A DNA stretch of 64,000 bases from Apostichopus japonicus (Eukaryota > Echinodermata > Holothuroidea > Aspidochirotida > Stichopodidae): the NCBI RefSeq assembly GCF_037975245.1, contig NC_092562.1, positions 27,643,554-27,707,553 of the forward strand, written 5' to 3'. The position numbers were made by a program, and so were the translations under genes. The notes under the pieces were generated by a model. The model was given only the letters and a program-made list of their open reading frames with translations, made no database searches and was not told the origin of the DNA. Shown in pieces: positions 26,601 through 38,419 of the stretch; position 1 is the first letter of the stretch; each line of letters begins with the position of its first letter.

Positions 26601-28313
26601 CGGGCGACCTCTTACCCCTTAAACCCCTCCCCCAGGACGACGATCCACCGATTTGTCCCTGAAAAAAGGGGACAAATATTTGTCTTCCCTACCCCCCCCC
26701 CCCGCCTAACTCTAAAAAATTGGCTATGTCCCTGAAACGTAAAACACACAAGGTCACACATTGGTGTAATACTGGGTGACATTTATTTTAAAAGTAATGA
26801 CAATTAATTTGTAGTTTAAGGAGCTTTTATCGAACAGTTTGACCTGTTTTATTTTCCACATTTCCATTGTACCGTTCTTCGTCAGTCTAGGTGATGGGTG
26901 TGGGCTGGAAGTGGGGTTGAGGTGGTGGTATTACATTTTTACCTCTTTTCCTGACGATGGTCATGGACGATTTTCAGTTGGCGGAATACAACGTTCTTTT
27001 GACAAAAGTAAAATAGTATCTCCTTTTTCTCACTTCACAGAGTTCAGAGAGGATTGGGTGGAGAGGTGCGGGGGGGGGGGGGGGTAAGGAGTGTGATATC
27101 AGATGCGCTTTCATTGTTAGTGTTTTTTATCCAAATTCAATTGTCTTCTTTAACGAAGGTATATGTTTGTTCAATCTAGGTTTGTCCAGTTTCACCCTTT
27201 ATCTCTTCACTCTGTCTGCTTACAAAAGAAATCGAACCTGGCTGAAGGAAGAGAGAAAGCAGAGAGAAAGCAGAAAGAAACCACAATGATTATGTTTTGC
27301 TGCAAAATGTATTTATTAATTTCAAGTTTATAAATTATTTTAGCGCAAAGAAAACATAGATTTTCGTTAAAAATAATTGCTTATCGCATTGCCTTATATA
27401 GAAGCATGTGAAACTGGTTTAATTATGTAGCAAGTTTAACAGTACTATTAAAGTTATATTATAATCGAAAGAGAAATTTTGTATTCTATACAACCTGCTT
27501 GCCCTCGTGCGTGTTGAAAGGGGTGTCAGCCAGCCAGCCAGCCCATCGCATCCCCTCCCAACTCTCAAAAGTATATTTTATCAAGCAAACCAGATCGCTG
27601 CAGTTAGGACTCGACATTGAGCATATGAGTTGATGATAGGATTGCCCGTACTTGTGAAGATAGAGATACAGCTTGTTTATACCATAAAAAAATACATATT
27701 TAGAAAAAATTCCGGCTCCCCCTCCACCCCCTTTCTCCATTGCGTATCCATATGTAGCCCACGAAATATACGGTTTTTGACGAGGTTGGGGGTTGTAGAG
27801 GGGGCAGAGCATCAATGAGAAACAATGTATGCATATGGAATTAATCTGTGGTATTGTAATACCACATTGGCCTTTCTGGCAAGACTTTTCCTAATCCAAT
27901 ATATGTAAAACTGTAAAAGGATACGGTGCGGAGGTGGGGGGGGGGGGCGGATGAGCCAAATGATCCAATGACGAGATTAGCTTCAGAATAACAAGAATTG
28001 TATGTCAAATTTTGTAAAATTGCCATCCTATGGAGAAAGGGGTGATGTTTTGGTTTGTGGGTATCTTAGGGCCTACGAAAAGCGAATGGCATCAAACGGC
28101 AAGAACCTATCGAGTTAGAATGTTCATTTAAACCCATTTGAAGTCCCAGGATTATATATTTTCGAGTTTCATGTCCCTCAACTCTAACATTTATCAATCG
28201 GGCTATTTTCATGTCGCATTACTATTATTTTATCATTATTATATAGGTAAATGAAAAAACGGCAAAATGGCTGACGAAAAAATAGAGTCGAGATTTGAAA
28301 GAGCACAGAAACG

Positions 28314-28388
28314 TTGCTAGAAAGGGATTCCAACCAGTGACCTAAGAATTAATCCAGAAGGACACAGTGCCTCGAATCCCTTTCTAGC
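28314..28388. repeat. 75-bp hairpin-forming palindrome
   Basis: GCTAGAAAGGGATTC at the left end is the reverse complement of GAATCCCTTTCTAGC at the right end, giving a 15-bp stem around a 45-base loop. It may be a small MITE or a tRNA-related remnant. Confidence 0.8.
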
Positions 28389-28737
28389 CACACACAAAAA
28401 CAATCCTTCGAATGTCCCTGATGAACTGATTCTAAAGTTGGAAGTTATACATAATTCTTCTACTAAACATTCCAAAACAGATGAAAATTATTAAAGTTTT
28501 ACGTCATATCATTCTAGTTCATATTACATCTTAGAAACTTGAATAATTTACTCCCAGTTTACCTCTTCGTGTTTGGTCGACAACTGACCCTATAAACTTC
28601 CGATTAAACTAATTCCTAACATTTTTTTCTTTTATATTAGTAATTATCAGATGTGTAAAGGTCAAACTTGAAAAGTAAAGAACATTCGACTAAAAGAAAC
28701 TTGGCTAGAAAAACGAAAATCGCACATCGTTTTGGGA

Positions 28738-28743
28738 TTTAAT
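28738..28743 (-). terminator. Polyadenylation signal candidate
   Basis: The minus strand reads ATTAAA about 118 bases after the stop codon of the lectin exon. No AATAAA is seen in the same interval. Confidence 0.3.
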
Positions 28744-28860
28744 ATTCCGCGAAAACTTGTTTTAAACTTTACTCTAATTTAAACTTAAATAGATTTTCTT
28801 CCTATACCCCGTGATCAGACATTTATAGAGTTAATACGTTTGCTCAAACAGGTCGACTAA

Positions 28861-29063
28861 CTACATGCTGTCAGATGCAACGGCTGGTTTTTCGCAAACG
28901 CCAAACCTAACTTGTTTGTCACTCTGACAAGGTGTGTCGTTCCAAAATCCCAGACGGACGTAGTTGATCTTTACACAATTTTCGTTCCCAAGGCGATTGT
29001 TTGGCTCCCGTTGGCGCCAACAATCAAACACCAGTGACGAGCCGTCCGACCAAATGAAAGTAT
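28861..29063 (-). CDS. Terminal exon: C-type lectin domain, second half
   Basis: It encodes DTFIWSDGSSLVFDCWRQRE followed by PNN, then WNDTPC and FGVCEKP, ending SDSM and TAG. EPN and WND are the calcium/sugar-binding motifs of mannose-type lectins, and all expected cysteines are present. Acceptor CTCGCAAG, phase 1. Confidence 0.88.
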
Positions 29064-32000
29064 CTTGCGAGAAATGATGACAAAAAAAATTGTACAGATG
29101 ATAATCCAGACTCTGAGCCAATTAGGTCATGCCTCCCCCTCCCTCCGTGCAAACTACTGTTCCCTTTTATGCCACCGCCGTGTGATATAAAGGCATGAGT
29201 GACAGGAAACAGGTATCATATGTGCATTCCCCTATACTTGAATTATTAGTTCAACCCCCACACCCACCCCCACCTCAGGCCAACTCAGCAGTTCAGTCCA
29301 CTGACATGATGATTATTCTTAATTCTTGTGAACTCTACCTTCAAATACGTACATCTCGGCCCTTTTATCCACGTTAATTAGTTGGCCTCGCGGGGCTGAG
29401 TAAGAGCCTACGTAGGTGTTCTTGAGGAGTAAAGATTCCGGTTTTGGCCCACTTCAACACGGTGCGACAAGCAATGACGTTGCCAGGGGGCTTTCTGGGG
29501 ATGGTCGTAACACCCATATACTTGGTATTCGGTTCGAAGACCTTAAGTTACACCTGTTGCGAAGCTAGGGGTATTGGTCAGGGGGGGCGATAATGGCCTG
29601 TAGGGGCGCTTTCGACACTATCGAAGCGGAGCGCCACCACAGGTTGGCGCGGAGCGTACAGAATTTTTTTGAGTAAAGATACTCGCTAGATCGCGGGAAA
29701 TGACCCTTTCCGGGCCTTGCTAATTTGCAGATAAATGAAGAATAAATAGGTGTCATCGCCATTTTGTCAGAAAATTACACCAACAAAATGTGACAAATGT
29801 CAATAGGTATTTGAGAGCGCAATAAAATAGTAAATAGTCGCGAATAATTAAAAAGTGGTAAACAGATGAAAGGGGGCCAGTAGTCCATTTGAGTTCGTCA
29901 GGGGGAGGGGCCATCCGCCCCTCTGACTGTTTGGACGCCCCCCTTTCTCTGATTTCTAACATCCGGGATTCGCTTCTGGTTTCTCTTTCAAAGAGTAGGA
30001 TGCGTAGGGAATGATTACTGGATAAGTTCGTTTAAATTCGAGATGCTAAAATAAATATTTCTAAATTCTAGTGCAGCCAAAAACGTATGTTACATCGGCT
30101 TTGGCTGACCTTTAAGGATCACTACTTTCGGCCTCAAATTTGAGCATTCTTGAAAATATGACAGAAAAATGTAAAAAGGTTTTTTAACTTGAAAAAAAAA
30201 CGCTTCGAAGGTGGTAGTGAAATATTCATTGATGTTTGGTAAATAATGAGTGATCATTATATCATTATGTACCATATTTGAGGGTAAAACTACACAGTTA
30301 TAGGGTTACCATACGCCAGGGCTATCGCAGACTTGTACTGTTATTTTTCTCTATCATAGGTAAGCGTCCGAGTTATTTACAAAACTTATACACAAAAAAA
30401 AATACAAAAAAAACCCCGGAATTGTATGTATTTTCGACAAAGTTGAAAATACAACTGAAAACATGGCCGGTGATTTAACTAACTAGGCTGTTCAGTGTGA
30501 GTATTGGAAGTAAATTGACAATAGTATGGAATCACATAACGGTTCTGATCATACAATTGAATCTGGCACCTTTCTTAATATAGGTTTAGGTCAAAATCAT
30601 TTCCCCTTAATTGAACCCCACCCCCTCCAGGGCGGGACAACTTGCCCTCTATTCGTGAGATAAAATATGGTAATCCTCATTGCACAGATTACATGCATAT
30701 GTATAACATGTAAGTTGTAAATGTTTCTCTTACCTTGATCGTCGGGATCTCTGATGGCGCCAATCCATGCTTGCTTCAAGTCTGCTGTATCAGACACAAT
30801 CGTGTTTTCTACTTCTCTTTCGATAATCGCTAAATAACCGCCTTGGTCATTACAACGACTAATGGCTTCGTCGGCAGATATAACAACTTCGCCAGGTAAG
30901 TTAACCTTAAAGTAACACGAACCATCGTAGTACTGTGCACCAGGCGTATCCGGGCAACCTTTTAAGAAACATGTATAAATGTGCAATTATAAAAAAAAGA
31001 ATATGATAACAAACATGATATTTGGGGTATTTTCAAAGTATAATGAACAACAACAATAACAGGGAACCGATAACCGTTTGATAATAAACAAATGATCTAT
31101 TTTACGGTATATCGAAATCGCGATACTTACGGTCGTTATCTACGATATCCACGATGACGGTATCGGTGAGAATGTTGATACGGTGAGATAAGCTATCGCG
31201 ATTAATCTGGACCATAAATTGTTCAACATCTTCCGGTATATCATCATCTCTGAGTTGAAACGGTATATCGAGACTTGTCTCTCCAGCCGGTAGGATGGCA
31301 TGTTTGTAACCCATTTCTTCATGGTGCGCCACCTGATACATATAATCTACTTCATGTCTAGCGTGTGAAGTTGTACCTGTCCATTCTAGATTCACCCGGT
31401 AGGCTGTAGATAGATTCAGTTAATGATAACATATTGACACTGGACTATGATAGCATTTTACAAACAAAAAACACATTTTTGAGATGGTGAGGGCATTCCC
31501 TACCCATACTATTCCATCCGCCTTAATTACACAGTGGTCGTTACTACAATCCTTCTTACGAAAACATATCCCCCTCTCCTTACCCCTACACCCCCCCCCT
31601 TACTAATTCCAAGAAAGAAGCAAAAAACTTTCCATATTTTTGTTGTTGAAAAAGCCACATTTGACTTGAACTATGCCAATAGGAAATAAACACAAACAAT
31701 TAACGGAGGCTAAATTAACATAATTCTTTCTGGAGTTAACTTACGAATAACCAAATCTTCATCGAATGGTTCGTTCACGATTAATGTTAAAACTGCGCTC
31801 CCATCGTCCTCATTTGCGATGACACGGCTGGTACGAAATGACCCGGAATGGTAGCCTATATGGGGATGAAGAACGCAACTATACCTTTATTGTACTGATA
31901 TATGTATGTGAACTAAGTATAAACCCACGATATCACTGATGGAATAAGAGGAGGGGGAGGCAGGGGGTAGATGCACCAAATTCCGATGTATAATACCACA

Positions 32001-33624
32001 AGTACACGGTGATAAAATGTAACGTGATGCCGACAACCGTTATACTACTGACTACATATTGTAGAGCGGGAGCGCATACACATTGCAAACGCCTCACAAA
32101 AAAATAGCAACTGTACATCATTCATCATAAATGACTGCATTACCAGAAATATTGTATATGTGGTGGGATCGGCTACTTATATCGAGCAGACTACTCCCAA
32201 TACTGAAAATGTCTGGCGTCCCTGCTCGGAATACCTTGAGATGATAGTCTTGAAGTACATATTGGTTTCAGATCTAACCCCCCCCCCCCACCCCTACCCC
32301 CTCCATCAAATAGACCATAGAGAGGAGTGGTAGCATTAGTATTTCACTGGGACTCAAGCTGAATCAAGCTCATGTAATTATGTATATAAGGTTAAACGTG
32401 ATAAACGTACAAGATCAGACATAAAACAAACCATAAATAACTAGTCTGGAGCGATCTTGTACAGAAGTCAGACTTCTGAGGCCGAGGAACGCCACTCCCT
32501 TAGAATTTGCCAATCACCCCCCCCCCCCCCACTCCCGCCTCCTCCCCCAACTTTGAAATCCAATGCACGCCACGGGAGTTCCAATTAATTCTTACCCGTC
32601 TCGGAAGTTGCATGCCCCAGTATGTTCACGTCTATGATTTCCAGATATCCATAACCTCCGAGAGATGCTTTTCCTTTCAGCACTTCGCTAATTCTGATCC
32701 GTACTTTACGATAACCATTCTCTGAGCTTCCCTCAACAGCATCATCGTGCAGAGTTACGTTAACGCTGCCGACGTATTTCCCTTCTGGAATAGTCGCTGT
32801 CTCTGGTATCGTGATGTCATCGTGTACAATTAGTCCAACACCGTTGCTGAGCAGCCCTATCAAAATACAGGGAATTAATTAAAAGAATTTACTAATATTG
32901 AATCGAGAATTGATCATTTTGATACTGCCTACAGAAAATGAAACGCTAAATAAAAGGAGGAAAGAATTTGTTTGGGCAACAGAGACTTAACTCAAGGGAA
33001 GGGGGGAGGGGTCAAATTTTCATTGACGAAACGGGAACGGTAAAAATAATTGACAAAACAAGGAGAGCTAATAACCAGCCGACTCGTTTATACGATGATT
33101 TATTACGCTGTGATCTGATCCCAGAAGTTTAACTAATTAGTCATACTAAGCATAGAATGAGATTTCTCTGAACAAGCTAACTTTGATCCAGTTAATTTTA
33201 ATTAAAAAGTCCGTACGTCTTTCCGAACTAGATTTTCGTCTATAACAAAACACGGGCTTGGATATATATGCCACTGTACCGTACTATACAATGTAATACA
33301 AACCATCAAAGTGATAACCGGTTTATAAGATATCAATTGGTAACTGGTTTATAAATACACCAAGTGATAACCGGTTTGTATAACACCAAGTGGCGGTTTT
33401 AATAAACAAACAGGATTGTTACTTAGTTTCATTAACATTGTTTGATTTCTGGAGTGTATAGGTGAACATAATTGGGCATTTAAAGCAGCATTTTGAGTTC
33501 TATCTTGACTTATATATAATTAGCGTCCATAGCCTAGTGGTGTCCATATATAAAGCGGGAGGCCCGGGTTCGAATCCCGGTGGAGGCTGGAAGTTTTTTC
33601 ACTTTTCCAACTCATAACAATTAC

Positions 33625-33699
<75 letters not shown>

Positions 33700-34082
33700 G
33701 CCTCGGTTCAATAACCACAAACTTAGTATCCGCAAAAATAACCCAGGTTTCCCTGTTGCTGAACACTTTAATCTCCCCAATCACAGCTTATCTGACCTCA
33801 AATTTGTCATTCTATACGGCTTCTTCAAAACTGTTCATGAAAGAAGCAACAGGGAACTAAAAACCATCTTACGCCTCAACGCACACAACAATGAGCTCAA
33901 CAGAGATCTCCCAACACCCCCATCATACCATATTGATGGTACCACACATGTAATCATGTAACACTAACCAATAGTAACGTCACGTCCTCGTGGTTCGGTA
34001 ATTTCAAGAAAAAGTTTCGCCGTTTTTTCTTCAGCGTAAATCGTTACTTGTTCCGATTGCCATTGTACGATTGGTTCAAAGC
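28861..34082 (-). CDS. Calx-beta x2 / C-type lectin C-terminus (FREM-like), partial
   Basis: Six exons at 33969-34082, 32596-32856, 31745-31855, 31131-31403, 30734-30958 and 28861-29063, each with good splice sites and all joined in phase 1. They encode about 394 residues: Calx-beta domain 1, Calx-beta domain 2, then a full C-type lectin domain and a stop. This order is that of the C-terminal end of FREM1-type extracellular matrix proteins, which act in basement membranes. The first exon begins in phase 1, so an upstream part is missing. No signal peptide or CSPG repeat is visible between here and the Tie-like copy B. It could be a gene fragment, the end of a gene with distant 5' exons, or the 3' end of a fusion with copy B. 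Confidence 0.8.
29064..30733. other. Intron within lectin domain
   Basis: 1.67 kb, containing a reverse copy of the dispersed R1 repeat and otherwise no recognisable sequence. Confidence 0.6.
29570..29945 (-). repeat. Dispersed repeat family R1, copy 4
   Basis: The reverse complement matches 11235-11640, including GTCATTTCCCGCGATC, CGCCAACCTGTGGTGGCGCT and a GGGGGCGGATGG-like segment near its outer end. It lies in the intron of the lectin gene. Confidence 0.78.
30734..30958 (-). CDS. Exon: C-type lectin domain, first half
   Basis: It encodes CPDTPGAQYYDGSCYFKVNL, then SADEAISRCNDQGGYLAIIE and WIGAIRDPDDQ. The WIGA motif and the paired N-terminal cysteines define a long-form C-type lectin fold. 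Phase 1-1, 225 bp, donor GTAAGAG. Confidence 0.88.
31131..31403 (-). CDS. Exon: Calx-beta domain 2, second half
   Basis: It encodes YRVNLEWTGTTSHARHEVDY, then DIPFQLRDDDIPEDVEQFMV and TVIVDIVDND. The D-E-FxVxI...I.DND pattern is the end of a Calx-beta fold, whose acidic loop binds calcium. Phase 1-1, donor GTAAGT. Confidence 0.85.
31745..31855 (-). CDS. Exon: Calx-beta domain 2, first half
   Basis: It encodes YHSGSFRTSRVIANEDDGSA followed by VLTLIVNEPFDEDLVI, the first strands of a Calx-beta domain, 111 bp in phase 1-1. Acceptor ATATAG and donor GTAAGT are good. Too short to appear as a long reading frame on its own. Confidence 0.8.
32596..32856 (-). CDS. Exon: Calx-beta domain 1, second half
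   Basis: It encodes LLSNGVGLIVHDDITIPETA, then GSVNVTLHDDAVEGSSENGY and VRIRISEVLKGK. The acidic HDDAVEG and the following strands fit a Calx-beta fold. 261 bp, phase 1-1, acceptor TTTTGATAG and donor GTAAGA. Confidence 0.78.
32857..33520. other. Intron between Calx-beta 1 exons
   Basis: It contains a local AGTGATAACCGGTTTAT-like direct repeat (33310-33400). No coding sequence. Confidence 0.5.
33523..33587 (+). repeat. tRNA-derived SINE head
   Basis: A box (TAGCCTAGTGG, 33530-33540) and a perfect B box (GGTTCGAATCC, 33567-33577) occur in tRNA-like spacing. The ends GCGTCCA and TGGAGGC pair at six of seven positions and the T arm is perfect. The stretch between D and T arms is too short for a proper anticodon arm, so it is not a working tRNA. 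A body of about 40 bases and a (TA)n tail follow. Confidence 0.65.
33628..33696. repeat. (TA)n microsatellite
   Basis: About 34 uninterrupted TA units; likely the tail of the adjacent SINE. Long reading frames across it are artefacts. Confidence 0.95.
33697..33963 (+). mobile_element. Retroelement endonuclease C-terminus (Penelope-like)
   Basis: An open frame without a start reads RPRFNNHKLSIRKNNPGFPV, then AEHFNLPNHSLSDLKFVILY and ERSNRELKTILRLNAHNNEL, ending GTTHVIM and TAA. The NNHK...PVAxHFN..NHS..D....R..RE pattern is that of the GIY-YIG endonuclease end of Penelope-like elements. 5' truncated by the TA tract. Recent enough to have no stop over 88 codons. Confidence 0.6.
33969..34082 (-). 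CDS. Exon: Calx-beta domain 1, first half
   Basis: It encodes FEPIVQWQSEQVTIYAEEKT followed by LFLEITEPRGRDVTI, a typical Calx-beta opening. Acceptor ATTCCACAG and donor GTTAGT, phase 1-1, 114 bp. This is the most 5' FREM-like exon seen; the Penelope-like fragment abuts its donor side. Confidence 0.8.
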
Positions 34083-34404
34083 CTGTGGAATATTATGGTA
34101 ACAGAAATGTCAAACATATGAATGTTTTTAACATTTTGGTCCTATTTTTACGTATTACGCAACCAGTAATACCACTCTGTACTGTCCATGTCATGCTTTA
34201 AAAACTTTTATTCACAGCACGAACAGTACTAACCTTTATCTGATAGAGGAATAATAGAGAACTCACATTGTTCATATAATGCTAGTACGAGTGCTTGAAA
34301 GCCCTGCCGGTAGACATTAATATGTCGCACTTTGTCGATAAACGTTAGCCAAGACATTCAGTCGCCAAGCCCCCACCCCTCTCCCTATCCTACGCTACCC
34401 TCCA
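34083..34404. other. Sequence upstream of first Calx-beta exon
   Basis: No exon, promoter motif or repeat recognised. Confidence 0.4.
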
Positions 34405-34725
34405 TAGGATAAGCGCGTAGCCAGGAATTTGCCAAGGAAGGGGCGAAAATGTAGGCAAACTATCAGAGCCGCAAATACGGCATTGCAAACTATCTAATCG
34501 TAGCGCCACCATATGGCGCAAAGCGTACACGAAAATTTTTGCTGAAATGCCTCCCAGATCGCTGGAAATGGCACTTCTCAGGCCTTGTGAGTTGCATCTT
34601 AGCATTTTTTCTTTTGAAATTACTAGCGATATCATAAAAACATTAAAAAAGAAAATTAAAAATATGCTCAAGGGGGGGGGGGCGGCTGCCCTCTTCGCCC
34701 CTCCCCCCTTCGCTACGCGCCTGCC
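34405..34725 (-). repeat. Dispersed repeat family R1, copy 5
   Basis: The reverse complement carries GTGCCATTTCCAGCGATCTG and TGGTGGCGCTACGATTAGAT, as in the other members. The ends are near GCGCGTAGCCAGG and GCTACGCGCCTG, which are inverted. It contains a G10 run. Confidence 0.75.
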
Positions 34726-36280
34726 AGAGGAACAGTCAAACACTGCAGATTTCAGATATGCAATATCCTGTCACCGGAAATACCTACTTACTTACCAAAA
34801 AGTGTATAATGTGTGTAATCTACTATGAATTAACCTTGTTTTCTTAAATCATAAAAGAAGGGAACTCAACACATGAACCTTCTAGCCATTTTGTTAAAAT
34901 ACATCTTTTCTTTTAGTCCATACATATATTATTGTTCAGTTTTTAGCAGAGAAAGAGCTATAGAATTGCTCTTTGTTAATCTAAGCTTAGCTTAGCTTAA
35001 CAGTTGTATGAGTACAGAAGGCTTGGGTAGTTTGAGAATGCTATAAATTGCTCAAAGTGTCCAAGGGATCCTATTATCTGCGCTAATAGATGTGACATAT
35101 TTTCTTTACAATGAATTAGCAAATTCATGTTGGCTAGTTTAGAGCAAACACCTCGCTCTGAGCTGAAATATCATGCTGTGAGAGTCACATGTTTTATATG
35201 TGTTTCTCTTGATAAGGCGCCTGATTTAATATTCCGTTTCAACACATGGAATGAGATATATTTCACTTATGAAAACCCATATTTGCCTGGGGACCATAAT
35301 GTTGTGAATTTTTAATTCATCGTTGGCAGGAGGTGTGTTCGGAAATGCTTCATGAGGGCAGCTGTTTGATGGCAGTATTGGTATTGGATGCTGCGTGTAT
35401 CACTGCAGTTGTTCCACTGGCCTTGCCACGGGACGTTAAATGTGATATAATTGTAAGTAGAACTTTGTCATGAAACCTTTATTTACAGTAAACATTATTT
35501 GGTTGAATATCGTAAGCTGCTGTAAAACAATGTTAAAAGGATGCAAATTCAGCCATCACTTCGAATATCATACTTTAAGCAAGTTCATGCAGTCTTATTT
35601 TGAATTATATTATGAAGGAGGGTTCTTAAATTTCTATGAATTCAGATATGTTACTTCCATGCATGCATTATTTGTGGCACGTATGTGTTAAATTCACACC
35701 TATTTAACAATCTGAATAAGTATAACAATATTGTGAAACACTGTCTTACACAATCTGTAAGTTTACTTTAAGTTCTCTTCTTAGAGAAATCAGTTGATTT
35801 TATTTTATTACTCATAAGCAGTAAATTACTCTACCATTTAGATATAATTTCAATATTGAGATGAAAATGATTCATATGCTAATAGCATTGTCAGAAACTT
35901 GGTGTTTTAGACTTTTAAGATGACAAAATAAAATAATAATCTCTAACAATATTGCCACTGAGAATTCACACTAAAACGAAGCATGTTGCATCTGAGTAGT
36001 CCCTGTTTGAATTGTAAAATTACGTTGTCTTAAATTAAGACAAATAATTGATGTTTCTTTAGATTTAAGTGTTATTTCCTTTAGAAAAATTATACAGCGT
36101 ATCCACATATTGTAACTTTGACACACTTTTGTGATTGAACAAACAGGGAGTAGCGAACCAAGAAGTATAAGAGGGATTAATAATTAACCCTTCACAAATA
36201 AACATACAGCAGGAAATTCTCTATGACTATGTTATGAAACATAGCATTTCAAGATATTGTAATACAGACATTTTTTTTTG
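34726..36280. other. Spacer between FREM-like exons and copy B block
   Basis: AT-rich, no recognisable coding sequence. If copy B continued into more FN3, transmembrane or kinase exons they should lie here or in the next interval, and I see none. Confidence 0.5.
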
Positions 36281-38187
36281 ATGCCATATGCAATCAGCAA
36301 CACTCAAAGGGATTGTTCACAAACATGAAGTGAGTTTTGACACAAAGTATTTTAATAATGAAAGAATGATATTTGAAGTGTGTTATGTCAAGCAGAGTTG
36401 CAAATACTTACCTTATTTTAGTACAGATAGTGTGAATTGTAATGACATGTTGCAACTAAACCTTATCATAACAGGACTTATCTTGAGGATTTTCATAGCA
36501 CAAAACGTAAGTAGTGATAATGACTGAAAGTGAGATTTACAGAGTCTGTTACTACACTTACGTATGTTAGCTTGTTGGAATGCTAAAAGACTATGTACAA
36601 ACTGAAACTTAACTACTCGAGTGGTGTTTTTTGTTTGGTTTCAAAGAAATGTAGACAACAAAATGTGCGAAATATCAACATCTCCATCATTCAGACAATA
36701 CATAATTATCTTTCACTATTCAAATCAATTAATTGTTGTTTGATTTTGCAGAAAGTTCACACCATACTTCTTTCTCGTACTTAATACTTTTGAAATAGTA
36801 TTTCTTATCTGCTTAATCAGTCATCCAAACTGTAGTTTTGAGAAGATATGTTGTCCACATTTCGTGAAGTTATTATCCTTATATTAAATTCAAAATGGTA
36901 CGTTAGAGGAGGGACGGAACGAACGCATTCTGAATGAAAAATGAAGACATAAACTTATAAGTAAATCAATCTTGGCATGTAACCCAGAGGACAATGGTTC
37001 AAATCCAAGTTTAGCCCTCAATTTTTTTTTTCCTGCGTCTAAAATTTACCAGTCAAGTTTTCAATATCCAATTACTATAAAGTGATATTAATTAAACATA
37101 TGCCATTGGTTCAAATACTACTCTAGTTACACTTATATTTGCTCTTTTTGAATAAAGCTTCCTTCATTACAGTAAATTAAATAATCTGGAAATCATGACC
37201 CACCATGTGACATTTTGAGTACACATTTTACAACACCATATTAAACCACACATAAGAACACCCAGTAAGTGTGTGAGCAAGTGCGTTGGGTGGGTCAATT
37301 ATTTATAGTACCTATATTGTTAATGGGTAGGACTAGGGGATGAAAGGAAGGGTGCCATATGGGCTGTTGGGAATATATTAGCAGATTTTCAGCTGAGGAG
37401 TTACTTATTAATATAGAAAAAAAGATACAGACTATGACACAGTTCGTATCACCAGGAAGCCGACTCCGTCGCCATCACGTTTGTCTGTTCCTGATGACAT
37501 GGATATTATACACAGGCAGAGAAGGATTACAACTTTAGAGATACTCTGTGTATAACTTGATCATCTCCAATAAACTGTTAAATATCACATTGAGTTAATG
37601 ATGCTCCAAACAATTTCGCCGAACAAGAGCTCTTCTTGCCAATATCTGTGTTGTATATGTAATACACTGCCAACAATGCACAAGTGATCATCATGCAAGA
37701 GTTTAGTGTTGTGTTTCGTGCAATATAATACTGAAAGCATAATAAGTCATGTAAAGATCACTAAATCAACAAGCATCTTACACAAATGGTCATGTGTCTT
37801 AGTACAACAATTTGTTTTACATTCTTTGACCACAAGTCCGGTCTGGACACACATCTGACATGTCTCATGCATGGTTTAATTACTAGGAACGCATCGTGGA
37901 ACTTATCTTGCTGGATTTACTTTCATGTTGCTTTCATTTTCTACTATTGACATGATTTTAATTCAAATTATCAGCTTATTAGTTATTAGTTATTTGTAAC
38001 CAACCGCCGTTCTTTGCTATATCATGAATCTTGAACCCAAATCAGACACTGAATATAAATATGTTTCAAAGAATAAACACAGCATTATTTCCTTGAGTCT
38101 CTAAAACTACATATCAATGACTGAACATAAAGAAGTGCTATATTTAACAGGACATAGCTAATGTAAATCTTGGACAATTGCAGTCAC
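36281..38187. other. Left flank of copy B block
   Basis: Homologous to about 200-1492 in copy A. About 810 bp (36917-37725) are absent from copy A and include a B-box-like GGTTCAAATCC (about 36990), suggesting a SINE-containing insertion. No exon recognised. Confidence 0.55.
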
Positions 38188-38419
38188 CTGTTATGAGGTG
38201 AAATATTGTTTGTGATTTACTGCTTTCTCCTCCAGCAGTGGTAATTGACAACTGAAAGGTGTATTCTCCTTCTTCTAATGAGACGTTTAACGTGTAGGAG
38301 GTATTACTGACATCTATGATCACCTCTGACACTTCACTTCCTCGTTCCATGTTATTTGAGTAGTATAAGGTCATCTGAGTTACACCAGAACTGCATTTAA
38401 TATCCTGACTTGATGGCAT
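38188..38419 (-). CDS. Copy B exon: FN3-2, second half
   Basis: It enters in phase 0 after TTTTATTTTAG and leaves in phase 1 at GTGACTG. It encodes [20 protein letters not shown], then [20 protein letters not shown] and [10 protein letters not shown]. Last Tie-like exon recognised in copy B. Confidence 0.88.

Larger units (their letters stand above)
23656..28860. other. Gene-poor stretch with degenerate repeats
   Basis: About 5 kb with several C or G homopolymer runs (24900, 26695, 27070, 27935), which in this genome often mark transposon remnants. It has an ATTCGCTGTCATTCG-type repeat near 26046-26120 and a small hairpin at 28314-28388. No host gene, RNA gene or transposase recognised. Confidence 0.5.

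Noticed and set aside
33523-33587. Functional tRNA gene
   Set aside because: Perfect B box and T arm, but the anticodon-arm region is too short and one acceptor pair is mismatched; a SINE head fits better.
33520-33780. Minus-strand frames across the TA tract
   Set aside because: Microsatellite artefacts; the real coding remnant there is on the plus strand.
36980-37030. tRNA-like stretch with GGTTCAAATCC
   Set aside because: Only a B-box match; A box and stems do not fold convincingly, so kept only as a hint of a SINE insertion.
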